Shown here piece by piece: positions 37,401 to 49,586 of a DNA stretch of 64,000 nucleotides. The stretch comes from Pseudoalteromonas sp. XMcav2-N (GTDB taxonomy: Bacteria > Pseudomonadota > Gammaproteobacteria > Enterobacterales > Alteromonadaceae). A program made the position numbers and the translations under genes. The stretch lies in contig NZ_JAMXSF010000007.1 of assembly GCF_024124545.1 (NCBI RefSeq), positions 124,001 to 188,000 on the forward strand, written 5' to 3'. The notes under the pieces are model-generated. The model was not told the origin of the DNA, did not search any database, and saw only the letters and a list, made by a program, of their open reading frames with translations. How positions within the stretch are numbered: the first letter of the stretch is position 1; each line of letters begins with the position of its first letter.

Positions 37401-40400
37401 AGATAACGATGTACTCATTGCGGGCTCCGGTGCGGAAGCCGGCAACAGTGTGACGGTGACCATCACCGACAATAACAGCTCGGTGAGCCGCACAGTGACC
37501 GCCGATAACTCTGGCAACTGGACGCTCAGCGGCAGTGAGCTGGATGTCAGTGGCCTGAACAATGGCACCCTGACGGTGTCGGCAACGCAGGCGGATACGG
37601 CGGGTAACACCTCTACCGCAGCAACACAGACGATTACCCTGGATAACGCGGCACCATCTGCGGTCACCATCACTACGCCGATTGAGACTGACGGTATTGT
37701 GAATGCCGCGGAAGACAACGACGTACTCATTGCGGGCTCCGGTGCGGAAGCCGGCAACAGTGTGACGGTGACCATCACCGACAATAACAGCTCGGTGAGC
37801 CGCACGGTGACAGCAGATAACTCTGGCAACTGGACGCTGAGCGGCAGTGAGCTGGATGTCAGTGGCCTGAATAATGGCACCCTGACGGTGTCGGCGACGC
37901 AGGCGGATACGGCGGGTAACACCTCGACCGCAGCGACCCAGACGATTACGCTGGATAACGCAGCACCTTCGGCGCTGACCATCACTACACCCATTGAAAC
38001 CGATGGCATTGTCAATGCAGCGGAAGATAACGATGTACTGATCGCCGGTTCCGGTGCCGAGTCGGGCAACAGCGTGACGGTGACCATCACCGACAACAAC
38101 AGCTCGGTGAGCCGCACGGTGACAGCAGATAACTCAGGTAACTGGACGCTGAGCGGCAGTGAGCTGGATGTCAGTGGCCTGAATAATGGCACCCTGACGG
38201 TGTCGGCTACACAAGCGGATACGGCGGGTAACACCTCGACCGCAGCAACGCAAACCATTACCCTGGATAACGCGGCACCGTCAGCAGTGACCATCACTAC
38301 CCCGATTGAAACCGATGGCATTGTCAGTGCGGCGGAAGATAACGATGTATTAATAGCCGGTTCGGGTGCGGAAGCGGGCAATAGCGTGACCGTGACCATC
38401 ACCGACAACAACAGCTCGGTGAGTCGTACTGTGACTGCAGACAGCTCAGGTAACTGGACGCTGAGCGGCAGTGAGCTGGATGTCAGTGGCCTGAACAATG
38501 GCACCCTGACGGTGTCTGCTACACAAGCGGATACGGCGGGCAACACCTCCACGGCAGCAACGCAAACCATTACCCTGGATAACGCGGCACCTTCGGCGCT
38601 GACCATCACCACGCCGATTGAAACCGATGGTATCGTCAGTGCGGCGGAAGATAACGATGTGCTGATCGCAGGTTCGGGTGCGGAAGCGGGCAATAACGTG
38701 ACGGTGACCATCACCGACAATAACAGCTCGGTGAGCCGCACGGTGACCGCCGATAACTCAGGTAACTGGACGCTAAGCGGTAGCGAATTGGACGTCAGTG
38801 GCCTGAACAACGGCACGCTGACGGTGTCTGCTACACAAGCCGATACAGCAGGCAATATCTCCACGGCTGCGACACAAAGCATTACACTTGATAATGTTAC
38901 ACCATCAGGCCAATCCGTCGCGATCGACCAAACACTGATCAACCGAGACAATGAATCGGCGCTTAGCTTTACCTTATCTGGCTTAGAAGGGTCTGGTACA
39001 TTTACCTATCAAGTCAGCGATGGCACCAATACTGTATCAAGTAATAGCGCTACAACAATCACTGCAAGCAGTCAGCAGTTGACAGGCGTTGATGTCAGCA
39101 CCCTTGATGAGGGAACTTTGACGCTGACCGTGACTGTATCTGATGACGCAGGTAATGCCGCTGAAGGTGTCACTGCCACCGTGACTAAGCAGTATAATGT
39201 TGCTCCGGTGCTATCGGGCACGCCTGCTACCACAGTAAATGAAGATGAAGCTTATAGCTTTACTCCGACATTGACCGATTCGGATGATGGAGATACACAC
39301 ACCTACAGCATAGTGAACAAGCCAGACTGGGCAGAGTTCAGCACGACGACGGGTGCCCTCACGGGTACGCCAACGGATGCTTATGTTGGCACACATGCAA
39401 ATATTCAAATTTCAGTGTCTGATGGAACTGATCAGGCAACGCTGACAGCATTCAGTATTGAGGTGGTAAATACCAATGATGCACCGGTTGGACAGGACTT
39501 CACCTTCACATTGGATGAAGAAGCAACACTGACAGTCACTGCAGCGAACGGTTTATTAAGCACTGCTACGGATGATGACACAGATAGCGGAGACACCTTA
39601 ACGGTGAGTGCTGTAAGCCAGCCGCAGCACGGCCAGTTAACCCTGAACACAGATGGCAGCTTCAGCTATCAGCACGATGGTAGCGAAAACCACAGTGATA
39701 GCTTTACTTACCAGGTTACCGACAGTAACAATACAACGTCTGCAAGCCAAACTGTTACGTTGACTATCACGCCGGTGGCGGATGCGCCAACGGTAGTTGA
39801 CGACTCGGCAACCACAAATGAAGACACCGCGGTTATTTTCGACCTGCTGACCAACGACAGCGATCCGGAAAATGATCTGGTCGAGGCTTCAGCTGCCATC
39901 GCAACGCAACCTGGCAAAGGATCTGTGACCATAGCTAATGGCGTGGTAACGTATACGCCAAATGCCAATGAAACGGGCCAGGATACATTTACTTATACGG
40001 TTAAAGATGCGGCACTTAATACTTCCGCAGAAGCAACTGTGACCGTGACTATCACGGCCGTTAACGACCAACCGACAGTTCAAAACTTCACCGTCTCAAT
40101 AGATGAAGACAATGCCAGCGACGCCATTGCTGTGCGTGCCGGTGCCAGTGATATTGAGGACGGCACGCCTTCAGGTGATATTGCACTGGCCACACAACCT
40201 TCAAAAGGCAGCGTAGCCATAGATCAGCAAGCCGGTACGTTGGTGTACACGCCAAATGCAAACGAGACGGGTATAGATACCTTTACCTATACAATTACTG
40301 ACAGCGAAGGTAGTACTTCTGAGTCTGGCTCCGTCACAGTGAATATAGGTGCAGTGAACGACCGTCCTGTTGTTGTTGATGACAGTGTGACGACCAATGA

Positions 40401-43400
40401 AGATGTCAGCGTGACACTGGACATACTTGCCAACGACTCGGACGTTGAAGATCAGGGTTTCAATGGCGCGAATGTCACTCTGGAAGATCAGGGGAGCGGA
40501 GCGGGTAGCTATGCTAAAGCAGAGGTCAGTATACTCACAGACGGCACATTGCAGATTGCACCGAAACAAGATGAAACCGGTACCTTTAGCTTTACCTACA
40601 CGCTGACCGACAGCGAAGGACTTAGCTCAGATGCAGCAACAGTGACAGTAACGCTGACGCCAGTCAATGATGCGCCGGTTGCTGTTGATAACGTTGCACA
40701 GCTCATGGAAGAGGGCTCATTTGAAGTCAATGTGTTGGGTAATGACACCGATGTGGACGAGAACGACAGCTTCGATGCATCCAGTGTTACAGTGGTTCAG
40801 GCCCCAAGCAGTGGTCAAACCCAAGTGACGACTGCAGGTGCAATCATTTATACACCTAACACTAACTTCTCCGGTGAAGATACCTTTACCTACACGGTAG
40901 CGGATGCCGCCGGTGCAGTGTCGAACGAAGCGACAGTGACAATGACGGTAACCGCGGTGAATGATGCACCAGTACTATCTGGTACGCCTGCAACTGAAGT
41001 TAACGAAGACAGTGCCTACAGCTTTGCCCCAACCGCAACGGATGCGGATGCTGATACGCTGACCTTTAGCGTTCAGAATATACCATCGTGGGCTAGCTTT
41101 GACACTTCAACAGGAGCATTAACAGGTACGCCGACCAACGACGATGTCGGCAGCTATCAGGGAGTTGTGATCAGTGCAACGGATGGCACCGAAACTGCGA
41201 GTCTGACGGCATTTGATATCACAGTGGTGAATACCAACGATGCACCTACAATATCAGGCACACCAGCGACCAGCGTTAGTGAGGATGCTGCGTACAGCTT
41301 TACGCCGACAGCCAATGATGTGGATACCGGTGATAGCTTGACCTTTAGCATTGCGAATCAACCTGCCTGGGCAAGCTTTGATACACAGACTGGCACGCTT
41401 TCGGGAACTCCCACGAATGACAATGTAGGTACATTCTCGGATATCGTGATAAGCGTTAGTGATGGTACCGAAACAGTCTCATTGGCCGCCTTCTCGTTAA
41501 TCGTTACCAATACCAATGATGCCCCTGCCATATCAGGAACGCCAGCGACCAGCGTGAACGAAGATACCGGGTATAGCTTTGTTCCCACTGCGTCAGATGT
41601 TGATAGTGGCGACACGTTAACCTTTAGTGTCACTAACCTGCCATCCTGGGCAAGTTTCTCTACCTCAACGGGGGCGATAACTGGTACTCCTGCCAACAGT
41701 GACGTAGGGACTTACCAGGGGATAGTGATCAGTGTCACTGATGGTACACAAACGGCAAGCCTGGATGCATTTGCAATTACGGTTGTGAATGTCAATGATG
41801 CACCTGTTATTTCCGGTACACCTGAAACATCTGTAAATGAAGACGCGGCGTACAGCTTTACACCTGTTGCGTCGGATATAGACGGAGACAGCTTAACCTT
41901 CAGTATTGTGAATCAGCCAACATGGGCAAGCTTTGATGCGCAATCGGGAACCTTGTCAGGCACACCCAGCAACAGCAATGTGGGTACTACAAGCGACATA
42001 GTGATTTCAGTTAGTGACGGCACAACATCGACTTCTCTGGCTGCGTTCTCGCTCACTGTTGTTAATACCAATGATGCGCCAGAAATTAGTGGCACACCGG
42101 CGACCAGTGTAAATGAAGACGCAAGCTATAGCTTTACACCGACTGTCTCTGACGTTGATGCAGGTGACGTACTGGTCTTCTCTATCAGTAATCAACCCAG
42201 CTGGGCAAGCTTTGATACCTCAACTGGTACGCTTTCGGGCACGCCGAGCGATGCAGATGTGGGTACAGATAGTCAGATCGTGATTACGGTTTCAGACGGT
42301 ACTGCACAGCAGTCACTCAGTGCCTTTGATATTGAGGTCATTAATACTAATGACGCACCGACAGCTCAAGACTATAGCTTTGGTCTTGACGAAGGGCAGC
42401 TGTTGACCGTTACGACCACGTTAGGCTTACTCAGCAACGCCAATGACGATGATTTAGATAGCGGCGACAGCTTGTCTGTGAGTGCGCTGTCACAGCCTCA
42501 GCATGGTGTGCTGACCTTAAATGCCGATGGCAGCTTTAATTATCAACATGATGGTTCGGAAAGTACCAGCGACAGCTTTACCTTCCAGGTCACGGATGCG
42601 CAAAATGCAAACTCTTCAATGCATACGGTGTCGTTAACAATTAACCCGGTAGAGGATGCGCCGACAGCGGTTGATGACAGTGCAACGACAAATGAAGATA
42701 CAGCGGTACAAATAGCCCTGCTGGACAATGACAGTGACCCAGAAGGCAATATGAATGCAGCTTCGGCCGTTATTGTAACTGCACCCACTAAAGGGTCTGT
42801 GTCCATTGTGAATGGCATAGCAACTTACACGCCAGCCAGCAACGAGAATGGCCAGGATAGCTTCACTTACACGGTTGCTGATACTGCGCTTAATACCTCT
42901 GAGCAGGCAACGGTTGTTGTGACGATCACGCCTGTAAATGATGCACCGGTTGCAGCAAACTTAACCATCAGCACTGACGAAGATACCCCGTCAGCGGCAT
43001 TGGCTGTACGCGCAGCAGCGACCGACATTGAAGATGGTGTCCCAACTGGGGAGCTGACACTGACCAGTACACCAAGTCTTGGTCTGGTCACGCTGGACCA
43101 GGAGGCAGGTACTTTAGTCTATACACCAAACAACAATGAGGTTGGGGAAGAGACCTTTACCTACACCATTACTGACAGTGACGGGCTGGCCTCGGCTTCA
43201 GCCAACATTACCGTCAATATTGGTGCTATCAATGACCGCCCTGTAGTCGGTGACGATTCAGTAACCACAGATGAAGATGTCACCGTTGTTCTCGACATTC
43301 TTGCCAACGATTCGGATGTAGAAGATCTGGGCTTTAATGGTGCGAATGTCACGCTGGAAGATCAAGGCAATGGTGCCGGTAGCTATGCAAAAGCAGACGT

Positions 43401-46400
43401 CACCATCTTGGCTGATGGCACCTTGGAGATTGCGCCTAAGCAAGACGAAACAGGCTCATTCAGCTTTACCTATACATTAACCGACAGCGAAGGGCTTGCT
43501 TCGTTACCGGCGACAGTCACCGTCACTTTAACACCTGTGAATGACGCTCCGGTAGCGGTTGACAACAGTGTTGAGCTGCAAGAAGAAGGGTCGTTTGAAG
43601 TTAACGTGCTGGGCAATGACTTTGATGTAGATGAAGGAGACAGCTTCGACTTGAGCAGTGTCACCGTCGTGAATACAGCTCAGAATGGCCAAACAACAGT
43701 GACAGCACAGGGCACCATTGTTTATACCGCCAATACAAACTACTTTGGTAATGACAGCTTCACCTACACGGTGAGAGATCAGGCAGGCGCGGTATCGAAT
43801 GAGGCCACCGTAACACTGAGTGTCACGCCGATAAACGATGCACCAGTTGCAGAAGGGCAGGTCCTGTCACTCAACGAAGACGATACGCTCCTAATCACGC
43901 TCAGTGGTACGGATCCTGATGCTGATACGTTGACATACAGCATAGTATCAGGGGTGTCGTCGGGCTCACTGCAACAACAGTCTGATACAACCTGGCTGTA
44001 TACACCAAATGCAGATTTTAATGGCTCGGACAGCTTCAGCTTTATGGCAAATGACGGTGTGCTTGACTCAAATACAGCAACTGTCTCGTTAACGATTAAT
44101 GCTGTAAATGATGCGCCTGTTATTACCGGTACGCCAGATACCACCGTGGTACATAACACTGAATATAGCTTTACCCCGCAAGCTTCTGATACAGATGGAG
44201 ACACTCTGACGTTTGCCATTACCAATCAGCCTGTGTGGGCGCAGTTTGATACCGCAACGGGTACGCTATCGGGTACGCCAGCCAGAGATGACGAGGGTGT
44301 TTACAGCGATATTGTGATCAGTGTGAGTGACGGCGTTACACAGACCTCCTTGAGTCCGTTCGACATTGAGGTTCAGTTTGTGAACAACCAGCCAATTGCG
44401 AACAATATGGACGTGGTGGTTAACGAGGATGGCACAACCAGCTTTGTGGCAGATACTTCGGACGAAGATGGTGATAGCGTTACAGTTTCCATTGAGCGCC
44501 AGCCAGTAAATGGTTTACTGGTGTTGCAGGGTAACACTTTCACATATACGCCGTTTGGCAACTTTAATGGCCTGGATAGCTTCAGCTATATTGCCAATGA
44601 CGGCAGCCTGGACTCGACAGCAGGTGAAGTGAAGATCACCATTAATGCGGTCAATGATTTGCCGCGGGCAGTGAATGACAGTTTTACTTTTGAACCGCAG
44701 GCCAACAATACTTACAGTCTTGATGTGTTAGCAAACGACACTGATGCTGACGCAGGCGATGTACTGAAGATTGTTGGTGCCAAAGCATCCGTCGGTAGTG
44801 TGTCTATTGTTAATGACACCCTGTCTTACGTCGCCCAGGCAGATACCCAGGGCTTAATTGTCATCGACTACCTGATAGAAGACAGCCAAAAAGCCCGCAG
44901 TAAGGCAACGGCTCAGGTTAGAATCAATTCAGCACCGGTGACGACTTTACCTGTTATTACCGTACCTGCCGACGTGACTGCCAATGCAACAGGGTTATTT
45001 ACTAAGGTACCTTTGGGCACAGCAACCGCAGTAGACGGAAATGGCAACACATTAGCGGTGTCTTTGGTGGATGGCTCTACCTTGTTTGCGCCGGGCACGC
45101 ACTTTGTTTACTGGCAGGCGACAGATAGCCAGGGGCTACAGTCCATCGCGGCACAAAATGTATTTGTAAATCCGCTTGTTTCACTTGAGAAAAACAGTGA
45201 AGTAGCAGAAGAGCAAAGCCATACGGTAAATGTGTTCCTGAATGGTCCGGCGCCCAGTTATCCGGTGACCATTCCTTATACTGTTTCGGGTACAGCTGAC
45301 GCTGCCGACCATGATTTAGTGGATGGCCAAGTGGTGATTGAATCTGGTACCTCAGCTCAAATCAGCTTCAATATATTTGGTGATGGGGTCATAGAGGGCA
45401 ACGAAAATATCGTCATTACATTGGCAGACTCGTTGAACCGAGGGGCAAAATCGTCCACTACAGTGACCATTGTTGAAGAAAACGTGGCACCTACTGTCTC
45501 TGTCAAAGTTGAGCAGGCTGGTGAAGTACGTTCACTGCTGACTATCAATGATGAACTGGTCACGGTAACGGCTACTGCCAGAGATGCGAATCCGCAGGAT
45601 AACGTGACGCTGGCCTGGAATGCTGTTGATAATGCATTGACCGATCAGAGCGCAGAGGAAAATACGTTTGTGTTTAGTACTTCTGAGCTAGCAGAGGGTA
45701 TTTACCAGTTGACGGTGACTGCAACAGATGACGCCCAGCCTAGCCTTTCTTCCAGAACAGATATCTATCTTGAGGTGGTTGCTGAACTACAGGCGCTAAC
45801 TCAAGTTGATACCGATGGTGACTTAATTCCAGATGATGAAGAAGGTTACGTTGACTCGGATGGCGATGGTATACCTGACTTCCAGGATGCGATCACTGAG
45901 TGTAACGTGATGCAGGAGCAAGCAGCGGAATCGGCTCAGTTCCTGGTTGAAGGCGAACCTGGTGTTTGCTTGCGCAAAGGTGCGACGGTAGCGCAAAACT
46001 CAACAGGCGGTGTGCAGTTGCTCGAAAGTGAACTGCCAGGCGATGACAACGCGATAAATATCGGTGGCCTGTTTGACTTTATTGCAACCGGCTTACCACA
46101 GGCTGGCGATACGTATACGATTGTAATCCCGCAGCGCAGACCCATTCCTGCCAATGCCGTATATCGTAAATTCAAAAACGGAGACTGGGTTGATTTCGTG
46201 GTTGTCGATGGCAATGCCATATTGTCTGCCACAGGTGAACCCGGGTATTGTCCACCTCCGGGCAGTAATGAGTGGACTGATGGCATCACAGAAGGCGATT
46301 GGTGTGTGCAGTTGCAAATCGTTGATGGTGGTCCTAACGACGACGACGGCATTGCCAACCGCAGTGTCGTTGACCCTGGTGGTATTGCTGTTCCCAGAAC

Positions 46401-47643
46401 GGACAATACCTTACCTGTGGCTGTTGCTGATGAGGTCACCGTAGCATCGGGGCAACAGATAGTTATAGATGTACTGGAAAATGACACTGATGCAGATGGT
46501 AATCCATTGATGATTACCGGTGCTACAGTTGACTTTGGTACAGTTCGCATTGAGGACAATAAGCTGGTTTATATGCCACCTGCAACTTTCGTCGGTGTCG
46601 CCACCATTGAGTATAGTATTTCAGATGGTCAGGGCGGGACGTCAAACAGTCAGGCAATTGTCAATTTGACTGTAAATAGTGCGCCTAAGACGACATTGGA
46701 TGTTGCCTCGACAAACGACCAGACGACATTGGTGCTTGATGTTCTTGCCAACGACACCGACGCGGAAGGGGATGAACTGTTCCTGATAAGCGCTGTCGCG
46801 ACACATGGTCAGGCGACAGTGAACATCGATGGCACACTCACCTATGTGCCCAAAGTTGGTTTCTCTGGTGAGGATGTGATTGTGTACCAGGTCAGAGATA
46901 GTAAAGGCGCGATAAGCCAGGGCATAGCTAAAGTAACAGTATCGGCTTATCAGACTGTGAATGTGGAAAATTCATCTTCGGGTGGTTTAGGAGGACTATT
47001 AGTGATCATGATGTCGGCATTAATTTTGCGCCGTCGTAACAGCAAGCTACCGGCATATACGCTGTTAACTACCAGCTGTTTACTGGCTAACCCCGTATTA
47101 GCGGAGCAATGGCGGGTACAGGCAACCGTAGGCCAGGCTGAGGCTGATTATCAGGCACCGGCATCTGTTGGTGGATTAACAGTTGGTGCAGTGGATGATA
47201 GCAGTGAGTCCTGGTCAGCAGGTGCTTTTTATGAGCTTATGCCTAAATGGCAGGTTGGCTTACGCTTTATTGACCTCGGTCAGGGGCGCCTGTCGCTTAG
47301 TGGCCAATCACTGACACCTGACACTGTTCATGAGCTTGTAGCACGGGCAACGCCGGTGCTTCCGGAAGGGTTTACACTACAAACTGGCTATGAGTTATGG
47401 CGTCGTGATAGCTTTAGCGCTGAGCTGTTTTTAGGGGCATTTGACTGGAAATATCAGATAGACAGTACTCGCGATAGCAAGCATTTACGTCAATACGAAA
47501 AAGAGGGGACCAGTGCCTATGGGGGGATTACATTTGGCTATGATGTATTTGAAAACACGGCAATTAACCTCAGCTACAGCTACTACAACTTAAGTGAAAA
47601 TGCGATTAGCGAGATTTCAGCCGGGCTTAGCCTGAGATTCTGA
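28444..47643 (+). CDS. Giant multidomain surface adhesin with C-terminal beta-barrel (6399 aa)
   Basis: A signal peptide (to WA|AQ, residue ~26) is followed by an SbsA-type Ig domain (29.1-29.5 kb), Ser/Thr/Ala/Gly-rich beta repeats (30.0-31.8 kb), an RTX-like [15 protein letters not shown] stretch, two Bap-type Ig domains, 17 tandem 104-residue Ig-like repeats, seven He_PIG domains ([16 protein letters not shown] type), many cadherin-like/Big_9 domains, a Calx-beta domain (45.2-45.5 kb) and Asp-rich calcium loops ([20 protein letters not shown]). The end is unusual: [19 protein letters not shown] (GlyGly-CTERM-like), a second signal-peptide-like segment and an eight-strand-like barrel ending in Phe. 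AGGAGA precedes the ATG. It probably mediates calcium-dependent adhesion or biofilm formation. The role is inferred from architecture. Confidence 0.93.
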   Translation: MRLSQVAKAVTSAGVSAALLSSEVWAAQQTINYSNGSGSSFSEVETGVTGSMPSVTLTNAGAVSLVLDAGTSSDSPAYTGLNDLGFVAGVVYSNTMINEFNDRGFRFYEKSSTNFSFDEITFMQGSARDSDKTYQLVLTGFSGGTQTVTETVTLPKGGEANSGLQDLFTLARGTDFTDAAWQDVDTVTMAFTRSPGSDSRYLIRSIKIDDAAVSDSTAPTFVSASSTPTDDATNVSVSNNIEIAFDENIALSSGNITIRNVTDSTDFEVFDVASESDGTTTSPGAGRVSITNDKVYLNPTSDLTGNRTYAIRIDATAVQDSAGNSFLGISDDTTFNFSTPNTAPEVDLNSGTGGNDNTASFSEGSGAVNIASSASVTEADSDTLKTITITLTNDQDGASEGLNVSASAQNALTGVSGASDITLQDTISITGATATAAEVATFLQAITYNNTSSTPNETARSVTVVINDGSTNSTTRTATISVTDVTAASSSAAGFDTSSGTNLSPAITFAGGDETLTIANASHTTGSTASGGTGTDVLSVPTSTNLANLTSLSGFETLTPDSGASITLTESQHESFTTINGAGTNQFTLSSADGDATISGDADIETYVLGAGFTFTLGGAAQNVTGSSSADTLVTGSVTATGTLAGSGGTDILQLSNGASIAGATVSGFETLTVDANASVTMTEAQHDAFSTINGSATESITISAATDGLTAASAIETYVLGAANSITLSTAGQSVTGSSGNDTINIAALTATGTLNAAGGTDTLSMSSGASIAGATVSNFENLTLASGASVSMTASQPALFGGTITAAGTETINISGDGNFTTLSNVESFSVGDSSTNSRTVTVAAAGTSVTASSSTDAVTFDIGTLSYTGTLTGDGTTADTLSMSSGANISGGTLSNIVNLTLASGASVTMTPAQNAAFTGTVTAAGSETITISGDGDFTTLTGIETYSVNDDSTNTRTITVTNASATIDATVSNDAITFDIAGSAFNGSLVGDPTTGDTVSASDGADVSSGGFTNIGTLSLASGATVAIDAANVANNFTTAITGAAGSETLKLMDGGTFNFTNTSVSEIENLAIGTNNIFTITLTDNFDSNGNSVTISNAVGFALSNAITLNASALSGDTINMTATDFDGNDTITGGSGTDTIRPGGGTDSMTGNAGNDNFVGDVSDLNGDTITDLSVGDIITINSVTGLTTSNVRFNGTSTLQVDTNATDFSSIEVAISLSNAPANSLDFTVADNGANTDITFITPNDVPVFSNLNGGQTFIENGSAVVIDSDVLIADTELDALDSGAGNYNNATLTIARNGGASSQDVFGNNGLLGTLTESSTFTYNSTTVGTVTTNSSGTLVLTFNTSATSAIVDSVLQNITYQNSSEAPPASVTLDYTFNDGTANSTGTNQASVTITAQNDDPTDISLDTASINQSATGAGANIGTLSTTDPDTSDSHTYSIVSSGASANGTCSADTNNGSFQINGSNLETQAALSAGSYVVCIQTSDSTTTFQEAFTITVNDDVAPNAPSTPDLDASSDTGSSDSDNNTNDTTPTFSGTAESGSTVRLYSDQEGGGTTVIGTGTATGGNWQITTSALTAGVTHAITAKATDASSNESTASSSLSVTIDTTAPSAPGTPDLDASSDTGTSNTDNITNDTTATFTGSGPNGGDITLISSIDGTVGTGTATLGTWTITTSALSAGTHTMTARSTDTAGNTADGSGLSVTVDTSVAAVSITTPIEVDGLVNAAEDNDVLIAGSGAESGNSVTVTITDNNSSVSRTVTADGSGNWTLSGSELDVSGLNNGTLTVSATQTDTAGNTSSAATQSITLDNTAPSAVTITTPIETDGIVNAAEDNDVLIAGSGAESGNSVTVTITDNNSSVSRTVTADSSGNWTLSGSELDVSGLNNGTLTVSATQADTAGNTSTAATQTITLDNAAPSAVTITTPIETDGIVNAAEDNDVLIAGSGAESGNSVTVTITDNNSSVSRTVTADSSGNWTLSGSELDVSGLNNGTLTVSATQADTAGNTSTAATQTITLDNAAPSTLTITTPIETDGLVNAAEDNDVLIAGSGAESGNSVTVTITDNNSSVSRTVTADSSGNWTLSGSELDVSGLNNGTLTVSATQADTAGNTSTAATQTITLDNAAPSTLTITTPIETDGIVNAAEDNDVLIAGSGAESGNSVTVTITDNNSSVSRTVTADSSGNWTLSGSELDVSGLNNGTLTVSATQADTAGNTSTTATQTITLDNAAPSAVTITTPIETDGIVNAAEDNDVLIAGSGAEAGNSVTVTITDNNSSVSRTVTADSSGNWTLSGSELDVSGLNNGTLTVSATQADTAGNTSTAATQTITLDNAAPSAVTITTPIETDGIVNAAEDNDVLIAGSGAESGNSVTVTITDNNSSVSRTVTADSSGNWTLSGSELDVSGLNNGTLTVSATQADTAGNTSTAATQTITLDNAAPSAVTITTPIETDGIVNAAEDNDVLIAGSGAESGNSVTVTITDNNSSVSRTVTADSSGNWTLSGSELDVSGLNNGTLTVSATQADTAGNTSTAATQTITLDNAAPSAVTITTPIETDGIVNAAEDNDVLIAGSGAESGNSVTVTITDNNSSVSRTVTADSSGNWTLSGSELDVSGLNNGTLTVSATQADTAGNTSTAATQTITLDNAAPSAVTITTPIETDGIVNAAEDNDVLIAGSGAEAGNSVTVTITDNNSSVSRTVTADNSGNWTLSGSELDVSGLNNGTLTVSATQADTAGNTSTAATQTITLDNAAPSAVTITTPIETDGIVNAAEDNDVLIAGSGAEAGNSVTVTITDNNSSVSRTVTADNSGNWTLSGSELDVSGLNNGTLTVSATQADTAGNTSTAATQTITLDNAAPSAVTITTPIETDGIVNAAEDNDVLIAGSGAESGNSVTVTITDNNSSVSRTVTADSSGNWTLSGSELDISGLNNGTLTVSATQADTAGNTSTAATQSITLDNVAPSAVTITTPIETDGIVNAAEDNDVLIAGSGAEAGNSVTVTITDNNSSVSRTVTADNSGNWTLSGSELDVSGLNNGTLTVSATQADTAGNTSTAATQTITLDNAAPSAVTITTPIETDGIVNAAEDNDVLIAGSGAEAGNSVTVTITDNNSSVSRTVTADNSGNWTLSGSELDVSGLNNGTLTVSATQADTAGNTSTAATQTITLDNAAPSALTITTPIETDGIVNAAEDNDVLIAGSGAESGNSVTVTITDNNSSVSRTVTADNSGNWTLSGSELDVSGLNNGTLTVSATQADTAGNTSTAATQTITLDNAAPSAVTITTPIETDGIVSAAEDNDVLIAGSGAEAGNSVTVTITDNNSSVSRTVTADSSGNWTLSGSELDVSGLNNGTLTVSATQADTAGNTSTAATQTITLDNAAPSALTITTPIETDGIVSAAEDNDVLIAGSGAEAGNNVTVTITDNNSSVSRTVTADNSGNWTLSGSELDVSGLNNGTLTVSATQADTAGNISTAATQSITLDNVTPSGQSVAIDQTLINRDNESALSFTLSGLEGSGTFTYQVSDGTNTVSSNSATTITASSQQLTGVDVSTLDEGTLTLTVTVSDDAGNAAEGVTATVTKQYNVAPVLSGTPATTVNEDEAYSFTPTLTDSDDGDTHTYSIVNKPDWAEFSTTTGALTGTPTDAYVGTHANIQISVSDGTDQATLTAFSIEVVNTNDAPVGQDFTFTLDEEATLTVTAANGLLSTATDDDTDSGDTLTVSAVSQPQHGQLTLNTDGSFSYQHDGSENHSDSFTYQVTDSNNTTSASQTVTLTITPVADAPTVVDDSATTNEDTAVIFDLLTNDSDPENDLVEASAAIATQPGKGSVTIANGVVTYTPNANETGQDTFTYTVKDAALNTSAEATVTVTITAVNDQPTVQNFTVSIDEDNASDAIAVRAGASDIEDGTPSGDIALATQPSKGSVAIDQQAGTLVYTPNANETGIDTFTYTITDSEGSTSESGSVTVNIGAVNDRPVVVDDSVTTNEDVSVTLDILANDSDVEDQGFNGANVTLEDQGSGAGSYAKAEVSILTDGTLQIAPKQDETGTFSFTYTLTDSEGLSSDAATVTVTLTPVNDAPVAVDNVAQLMEEGSFEVNVLGNDTDVDENDSFDASSVTVVQAPSSGQTQVTTAGAIIYTPNTNFSGEDTFTYTVADAAGAVSNEATVTMTVTAVNDAPVLSGTPATEVNEDSAYSFAPTATDADADTLTFSVQNIPSWASFDTSTGALTGTPTNDDVGSYQGVVISATDGTETASLTAFDITVVNTNDAPTISGTPATSVSEDAAYSFTPTANDVDTGDSLTFSIANQPAWASFDTQTGTLSGTPTNDNVGTFSDIVISVSDGTETVSLAAFSLIVTNTNDAPAISGTPATSVNEDTGYSFVPTASDVDSGDTLTFSVTNLPSWASFSTSTGAITGTPANSDVGTYQGIVISVTDGTQTASLDAFAITVVNVNDAPVISGTPETSVNEDAAYSFTPVASDIDGDSLTFSIVNQPTWASFDAQSGTLSGTPSNSNVGTTSDIVISVSDGTTSTSLAAFSLTVVNTNDAPEISGTPATSVNEDASYSFTPTVSDVDAGDVLVFSISNQPSWASFDTSTGTLSGTPSDADVGTDSQIVITVSDGTAQQSLSAFDIEVINTNDAPTAQDYSFGLDEGQLLTVTTTLGLLSNANDDDLDSGDSLSVSALSQPQHGVLTLNADGSFNYQHDGSESTSDSFTFQVTDAQNANSSMHTVSLTINPVEDAPTAVDDSATTNEDTAVQIALLDNDSDPEGNMNAASAVIVTAPTKGSVSIVNGIATYTPASNENGQDSFTYTVADTALNTSEQATVVVTITPVNDAPVAANLTISTDEDTPSAALAVRAAATDIEDGVPTGELTLTSTPSLGLVTLDQEAGTLVYTPNNNEVGEETFTYTITDSDGLASASANITVNIGAINDRPVVGDDSVTTDEDVTVVLDILANDSDVEDLGFNGANVTLEDQGNGAGSYAKADVTILADGTLEIAPKQDETGSFSFTYTLTDSEGLASLPATVTVTLTPVNDAPVAVDNSVELQEEGSFEVNVLGNDFDVDEGDSFDLSSVTVVNTAQNGQTTVTAQGTIVYTANTNYFGNDSFTYTVRDQAGAVSNEATVTLSVTPINDAPVAEGQVLSLNEDDTLLITLSGTDPDADTLTYSIVSGVSSGSLQQQSDTTWLYTPNADFNGSDSFSFMANDGVLDSNTATVSLTINAVNDAPVITGTPDTTVVHNTEYSFTPQASDTDGDTLTFAITNQPVWAQFDTATGTLSGTPARDDEGVYSDIVISVSDGVTQTSLSPFDIEVQFVNNQPIANNMDVVVNEDGTTSFVADTSDEDGDSVTVSIERQPVNGLLVLQGNTFTYTPFGNFNGLDSFSYIANDGSLDSTAGEVKITINAVNDLPRAVNDSFTFEPQANNTYSLDVLANDTDADAGDVLKIVGAKASVGSVSIVNDTLSYVAQADTQGLIVIDYLIEDSQKARSKATAQVRINSAPVTTLPVITVPADVTANATGLFTKVPLGTATAVDGNGNTLAVSLVDGSTLFAPGTHFVYWQATDSQGLQSIAAQNVFVNPLVSLEKNSEVAEEQSHTVNVFLNGPAPSYPVTIPYTVSGTADAADHDLVDGQVVIESGTSAQISFNIFGDGVIEGNENIVITLADSLNRGAKSSTTVTIVEENVAPTVSVKVEQAGEVRSLLTINDELVTVTATARDANPQDNVTLAWNAVDNALTDQSAEENTFVFSTSELAEGIYQLTVTATDDAQPSLSSRTDIYLEVVAELQALTQVDTDGDLIPDDEEGYVDSDGDGIPDFQDAITECNVMQEQAAESAQFLVEGEPGVCLRKGATVAQNSTGGVQLLESELPGDDNAINIGGLFDFIATGLPQAGDTYTIVIPQRRPIPANAVYRKFKNGDWVDFVVVDGNAILSATGEPGYCPPPGSNEWTDGITEGDWCVQLQIVDGGPNDDDGIANRSVVDPGGIAVPRTDNTLPVAVADEVTVASGQQIVIDVLENDTDADGNPLMITGATVDFGTVRIEDNKLVYMPPATFVGVATIEYSISDGQGGTSNSQAIVNLTVNSAPKTTLDVASTNDQTTLVLDVLANDTDAEGDELFLISAVATHGQATVNIDGTLTYVPKVGFSGEDVIVYQVRDSKGAISQGIAKVTVSAYQTVNVENSSSGGLGGLLVIMMSALILRRRNSKLPAYTLLTTSCLLANPVLAEQWRVQATVGQAEADYQAPASVGGLTVGAVDDSSESWSAGAFYELMPKWQVGLRFIDLGQGRLSLSGQSLTPDTVHELVARATPVLPEGFTLQTGYELWRRDSFSAELFLGAFDWKYQIDSTRDSKHLRQYEKEGTSAYGGITFGYDVFENTAINLSYSYYNLSENAISEISAGLSLRF
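33607..38910 (+). repeat. 17 tandem 312-bp repeats in the adhesin gene
   Basis: Seventeen units of 312 bp (104 residues) run head to tail. Each begins [19 protein letters not shown] and ends [11 protein letters not shown]. They differ at a few residues (ESGNS/EAGNS, DSSGN/DNSGN, IVNAA/IVSAA), and the last unit is the most diverged. 34021-34379 and 35581-35939, five units apart, differ at one base only, showing recent duplication or gene conversion. Confidence 0.95.
39481..43850 (+). repeat. Two diverged copies of a ~1.5-kb domain block in the adhesin gene
   Basis: The block 39481-40974 (cadherin-like domain, then four Big_9-type domains) is repeated at about 42355-43850 in the same domain order, with shared segments such as [15 protein letters not shown] and [13 protein letters not shown]. 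Between them lie five He_PIG domains. The copies are clearly diverged, unlike the 312-bp repeats. Confidence 0.8.
46981..47103 (+). other. GlyGly-CTERM-like signal followed by a second signal-peptide-like segment
   Basis: Within the adhesin frame, [16 protein letters not shown] plus RRR (46981-47037) has the layout of a GlyGly-CTERM/rhombosortase sorting signal: Gly-rich, hydrophobic helix, basic cluster. It is followed by [19 protein letters not shown] and VLA|E (47038-47103), which has the n-, h- and c-regions of a Sec signal peptide with an A-x-A-like cleavage site. Confidence 0.7.
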
Positions 47644-47660
47644 TTTCTTTCACACCGCAA

Positions 47661-47684
47661 CGGGGGAGCTAAAATGCTCCCCCG
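47661..47684 (+). terminator. Terminator of the giant adhesin gene
   Basis: CGGGGGAGC (47661-47669), loop TAAAAT, GCTCCCCCG (47676-47684): a perfect 9-bp GC-rich stem followed by CTTATTT, 17 bp after the stop. Confidence 0.85.
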
Positions 47685-47750
47685 CTTATTTGCATCGGAC
47701 TGAAAAACCTAAGTACAATAGAGGCCAATATTGAAAAGCGCCCAAATTAA

Positions 47751-48692
47751 ATGACTGCTACGCCACTATCTACCTTATTAAACCACCTTGCTCAACAACT
47801 TCCATTGCCCAATGAAATTCAACGCCTGTTCCATGGACGGGGTCGATGTTACCCCGGGCTTGAGCACCTTACTGTCGATTGGCTTCAGGGACAGCTTCAG
47901 GTTTCCTTGTTTAAAGAGCATGATCCGCAATGGGTTGAGGCCCTTAAAGCTGGCCTGTGTGACCTGATGAAAAACCCCGAATGGGGCCAGAAAACACGAG
48001 CGATATTGTTGCAGCACCGTTATGCCAGTGGTGCACCGCTAGATATCGTCTGTGGTGAGTTGCAAGCAATGCCTGTTGTTAACGAGAATGGTCTGAAATT
48101 TGGTCTGTCTTTGGGCGCTAAGCAAAATATGGGTTTGTTTCTTGATATGCGCCTGGGTCGCGAGTGGGTGCTTAAGCATGCGGCTGGTAAACGTATACTC
48201 AATTTGTTTTCCTATACCTGCGGTTTTTCTGTGGCAGCCATTGCTGGAGGCGCTGAACATGTTGTGAATCTCGATATGTCAAAAGCCGCGTTAAAGCAGG
48301 GTAAAGTCAATCATCAGCTGAATAGCCATGACTTAAGCAGGGTGTCTTTTCTGGGTCATGAGCTCTTTAAGTCCTGGGGTAAAGTTAAGAAGCTAGGGCC
48401 CTACGACATGATCGTGATTGACCCACCCAGTTTTCAGAAGGGAAGCTTTGCATTGACTAAAGATTATCAACGTATTTTGAGGCGTTTGGGTGAATTGCTC
48501 ACTGCTCGGGGGATTGTGCTTGCCTGCGTCAACTCACCTGACGTGAGTGCTCAGTTTCTGATCGATGAAATGGCAAGAGAAGCGCCGCAAATGCATTTTG
48601 AATCTCGGTTGCCAAACCCACCTGAGTTCCCAGATATTGATGACGATAGTAGTCTAAAATGTCTGGTTTTCAATACTCATAGCGTTATTTAA
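47751..48692 (+). CDS. Class I SAM-dependent rRNA-type methyltransferase (RlmI/RlmK-like)
   Basis: A 313-residue methyltransferase. The SAM motif I is ILNLFSYTCGFSVAAIAGGA, followed by VVNLDMSKAALKQGKVN (strand 2 acid and N-x-x-N type helix) and the catalytic-region motif YDMIVIDPPSFQKGSF with D-P-P-S-F. This is the arrangement in the PF10672/COG1092 group, whose members methylate cytosine or guanine in 23S rRNA. The N-terminal ~110 residues lack a PUA domain, so it is shorter than RlmI (396 aa); the exact target is uncertain. Its last 8 bp overlap the end of the convergent binding-protein gene. Confidence 0.82.
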   Translation: MTATPLSTLLNHLAQQLPLPNEIQRLFHGRGRCYPGLEHLTVDWLQGQLQVSLFKEHDPQWVEALKAGLCDLMKNPEWGQKTRAILLQHRYASGAPLDIVCGELQAMPVVNENGLKFGLSLGAKQNMGLFLDMRLGREWVLKHAAGKRILNLFSYTCGFSVAAIAGGAEHVVNLDMSKAALKQGKVNHQLNSHDLSRVSFLGHELFKSWGKVKKLGPYDMIVIDPPSFQKGSFALTKDYQRILRRLGELLTARGIVLACVNSPDVSAQFLIDEMAREAPQMHFESRLPNPPEFPDIDDDSSLKCLVFNTHSVI

Positions 48693-49428
48693 GCTGCCAG
48701 TGAGTCAGGATCTGTTGATACTTTCCTGAGTCTTTGAGCTTAACCAGAGCTGACTCTAACTGCTCGGCTTGCTTTTGATCAAAATCCAGCCGGGTTGCAA
48801 GGTGGAGCTCCGAAGGAAATGATGGCACAGCTAATTTGCGTTCTACCTGCTCTGCAGGTAATCCCAGTGCGCGGAGTTCCTTGTTGATGGTTTGTGCATT
48901 AGTTAATACCAAATCGGTACGGCCTTTAAACAGCATTTGCCAGAGCGTCTGATAATGAGAGATCAAGACTAATTCATGCTCTTCTGAATATCCTGCGGCA
49001 CGCAAGAACCTTTCACTGTAGTAGCCGCGAATGGTGCTGACCCTATACTGTCGGGCACTGTTTAAGTCGTGTAATGAAAAAGTACGCTCCTTGAGGCCAA
49101 TTAAATATGCCTGTGCGTGACACATAACACCCAAAAAGCGATACTGCGTGGCTCGTTCCGGTGTTTTGAGCCAAGAGAGCATGAGCGTGTTATTGTGTTC
49201 TCTCATCTCATGGAGTGCACGAGCCATCGGCATTATTTCTATGCTGCCGTCTAAACCAGTTTCAGCCATCAGTTGTTGCGCTATTTCTACCAGAGCCCCT
49301 GTGGGTTTTTCGTTTTCATCGAGAAAATGATAGGGAGGTAGATCTTCTGCAACGAATCGGATGCCAGCAGTGTGACCAAAAAATGGCACAAGGATACACA
49401 AAAAGACGAACAAGAACGCAAAACGCAT
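48685..49428 (-). CDS. Periplasmic solute-binding protein (SBP_bac_3 type)
   Basis: A 247-residue exported protein with signal peptide MRFAFLFVFLCILVPFFGHTAG and a type II periplasmic-binding fold: first strand IRFVAEDLPPYHFLDENEKP, GALVEIAQQLMAETGL, then MPMARALHEMRE and a C-terminal LVKLKDSGKYQQILTHW. There is no ABC permease nearby, so it may act as a sensor or an orphan amino-acid-type binding protein, as in many marine gammaproteobacteria. I prefer the ATG at 49426-49428 to a GTG two codons earlier; neither has a clear ribosome site. Confidence 0.83.
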   Translation of the reverse strand: MRFAFLFVFLCILVPFFGHTAGIRFVAEDLPPYHFLDENEKPTGALVEIAQQLMAETGLDGSIEIMPMARALHEMREHNNTLMLSWLKTPERATQYRFLGVMCHAQAYLIGLKERTFSLHDLNSARQYRVSTIRGYYSERFLRAAGYSEEHELVLISHYQTLWQMLFKGRTDLVLTNAQTINKELRALGLPAEQVERKLAVPSFPSELHLATRLDFDQKQAEQLESALVKLKDSGKYQQILTHWQLK

Positions 49429-49586
49429 AGGCACACTGCATACATTTTAAAACCAGCAGTGTGCCGTGTTTCTGAATAAAAATCCAGTTCAGCACCTCAG
49501 ACCACTTAGGTGACGCCTGAACAGAGCAAGCTTAATTTTAAGGGGAATATGCGTGCGTGTCTCTGTGTACCGACAGTGTGAATAAT

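Noticed and set aside
33607..38910. Repeats considered as a CRISPR-like array
   Set aside because: Units are 312 bp, in frame, contiguous and coding for Ig-like domains; there are no spacers or cas genes.
33843..38951. A 1702-codon open frame on the minus strand with 16-17 internal repeats
   Set aside because: It is exactly antisense to the 312-bp repeats of the adhesin. Identical repeats in a stop-poor antisense frame make a long ORF by chance; it has no ribosome site and gives a Val/Ser/Leu-rich, low-complexity protein.
29043..46559. Other long antisense frames under the adhesin gene (for example 31290-32057 and 32901-33830)
   Set aside because: They have the same cause: the Thr/Asp/Gly/Val-rich sense strand with its codon bias leaves few antisense stops. 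None has recognisable domains.
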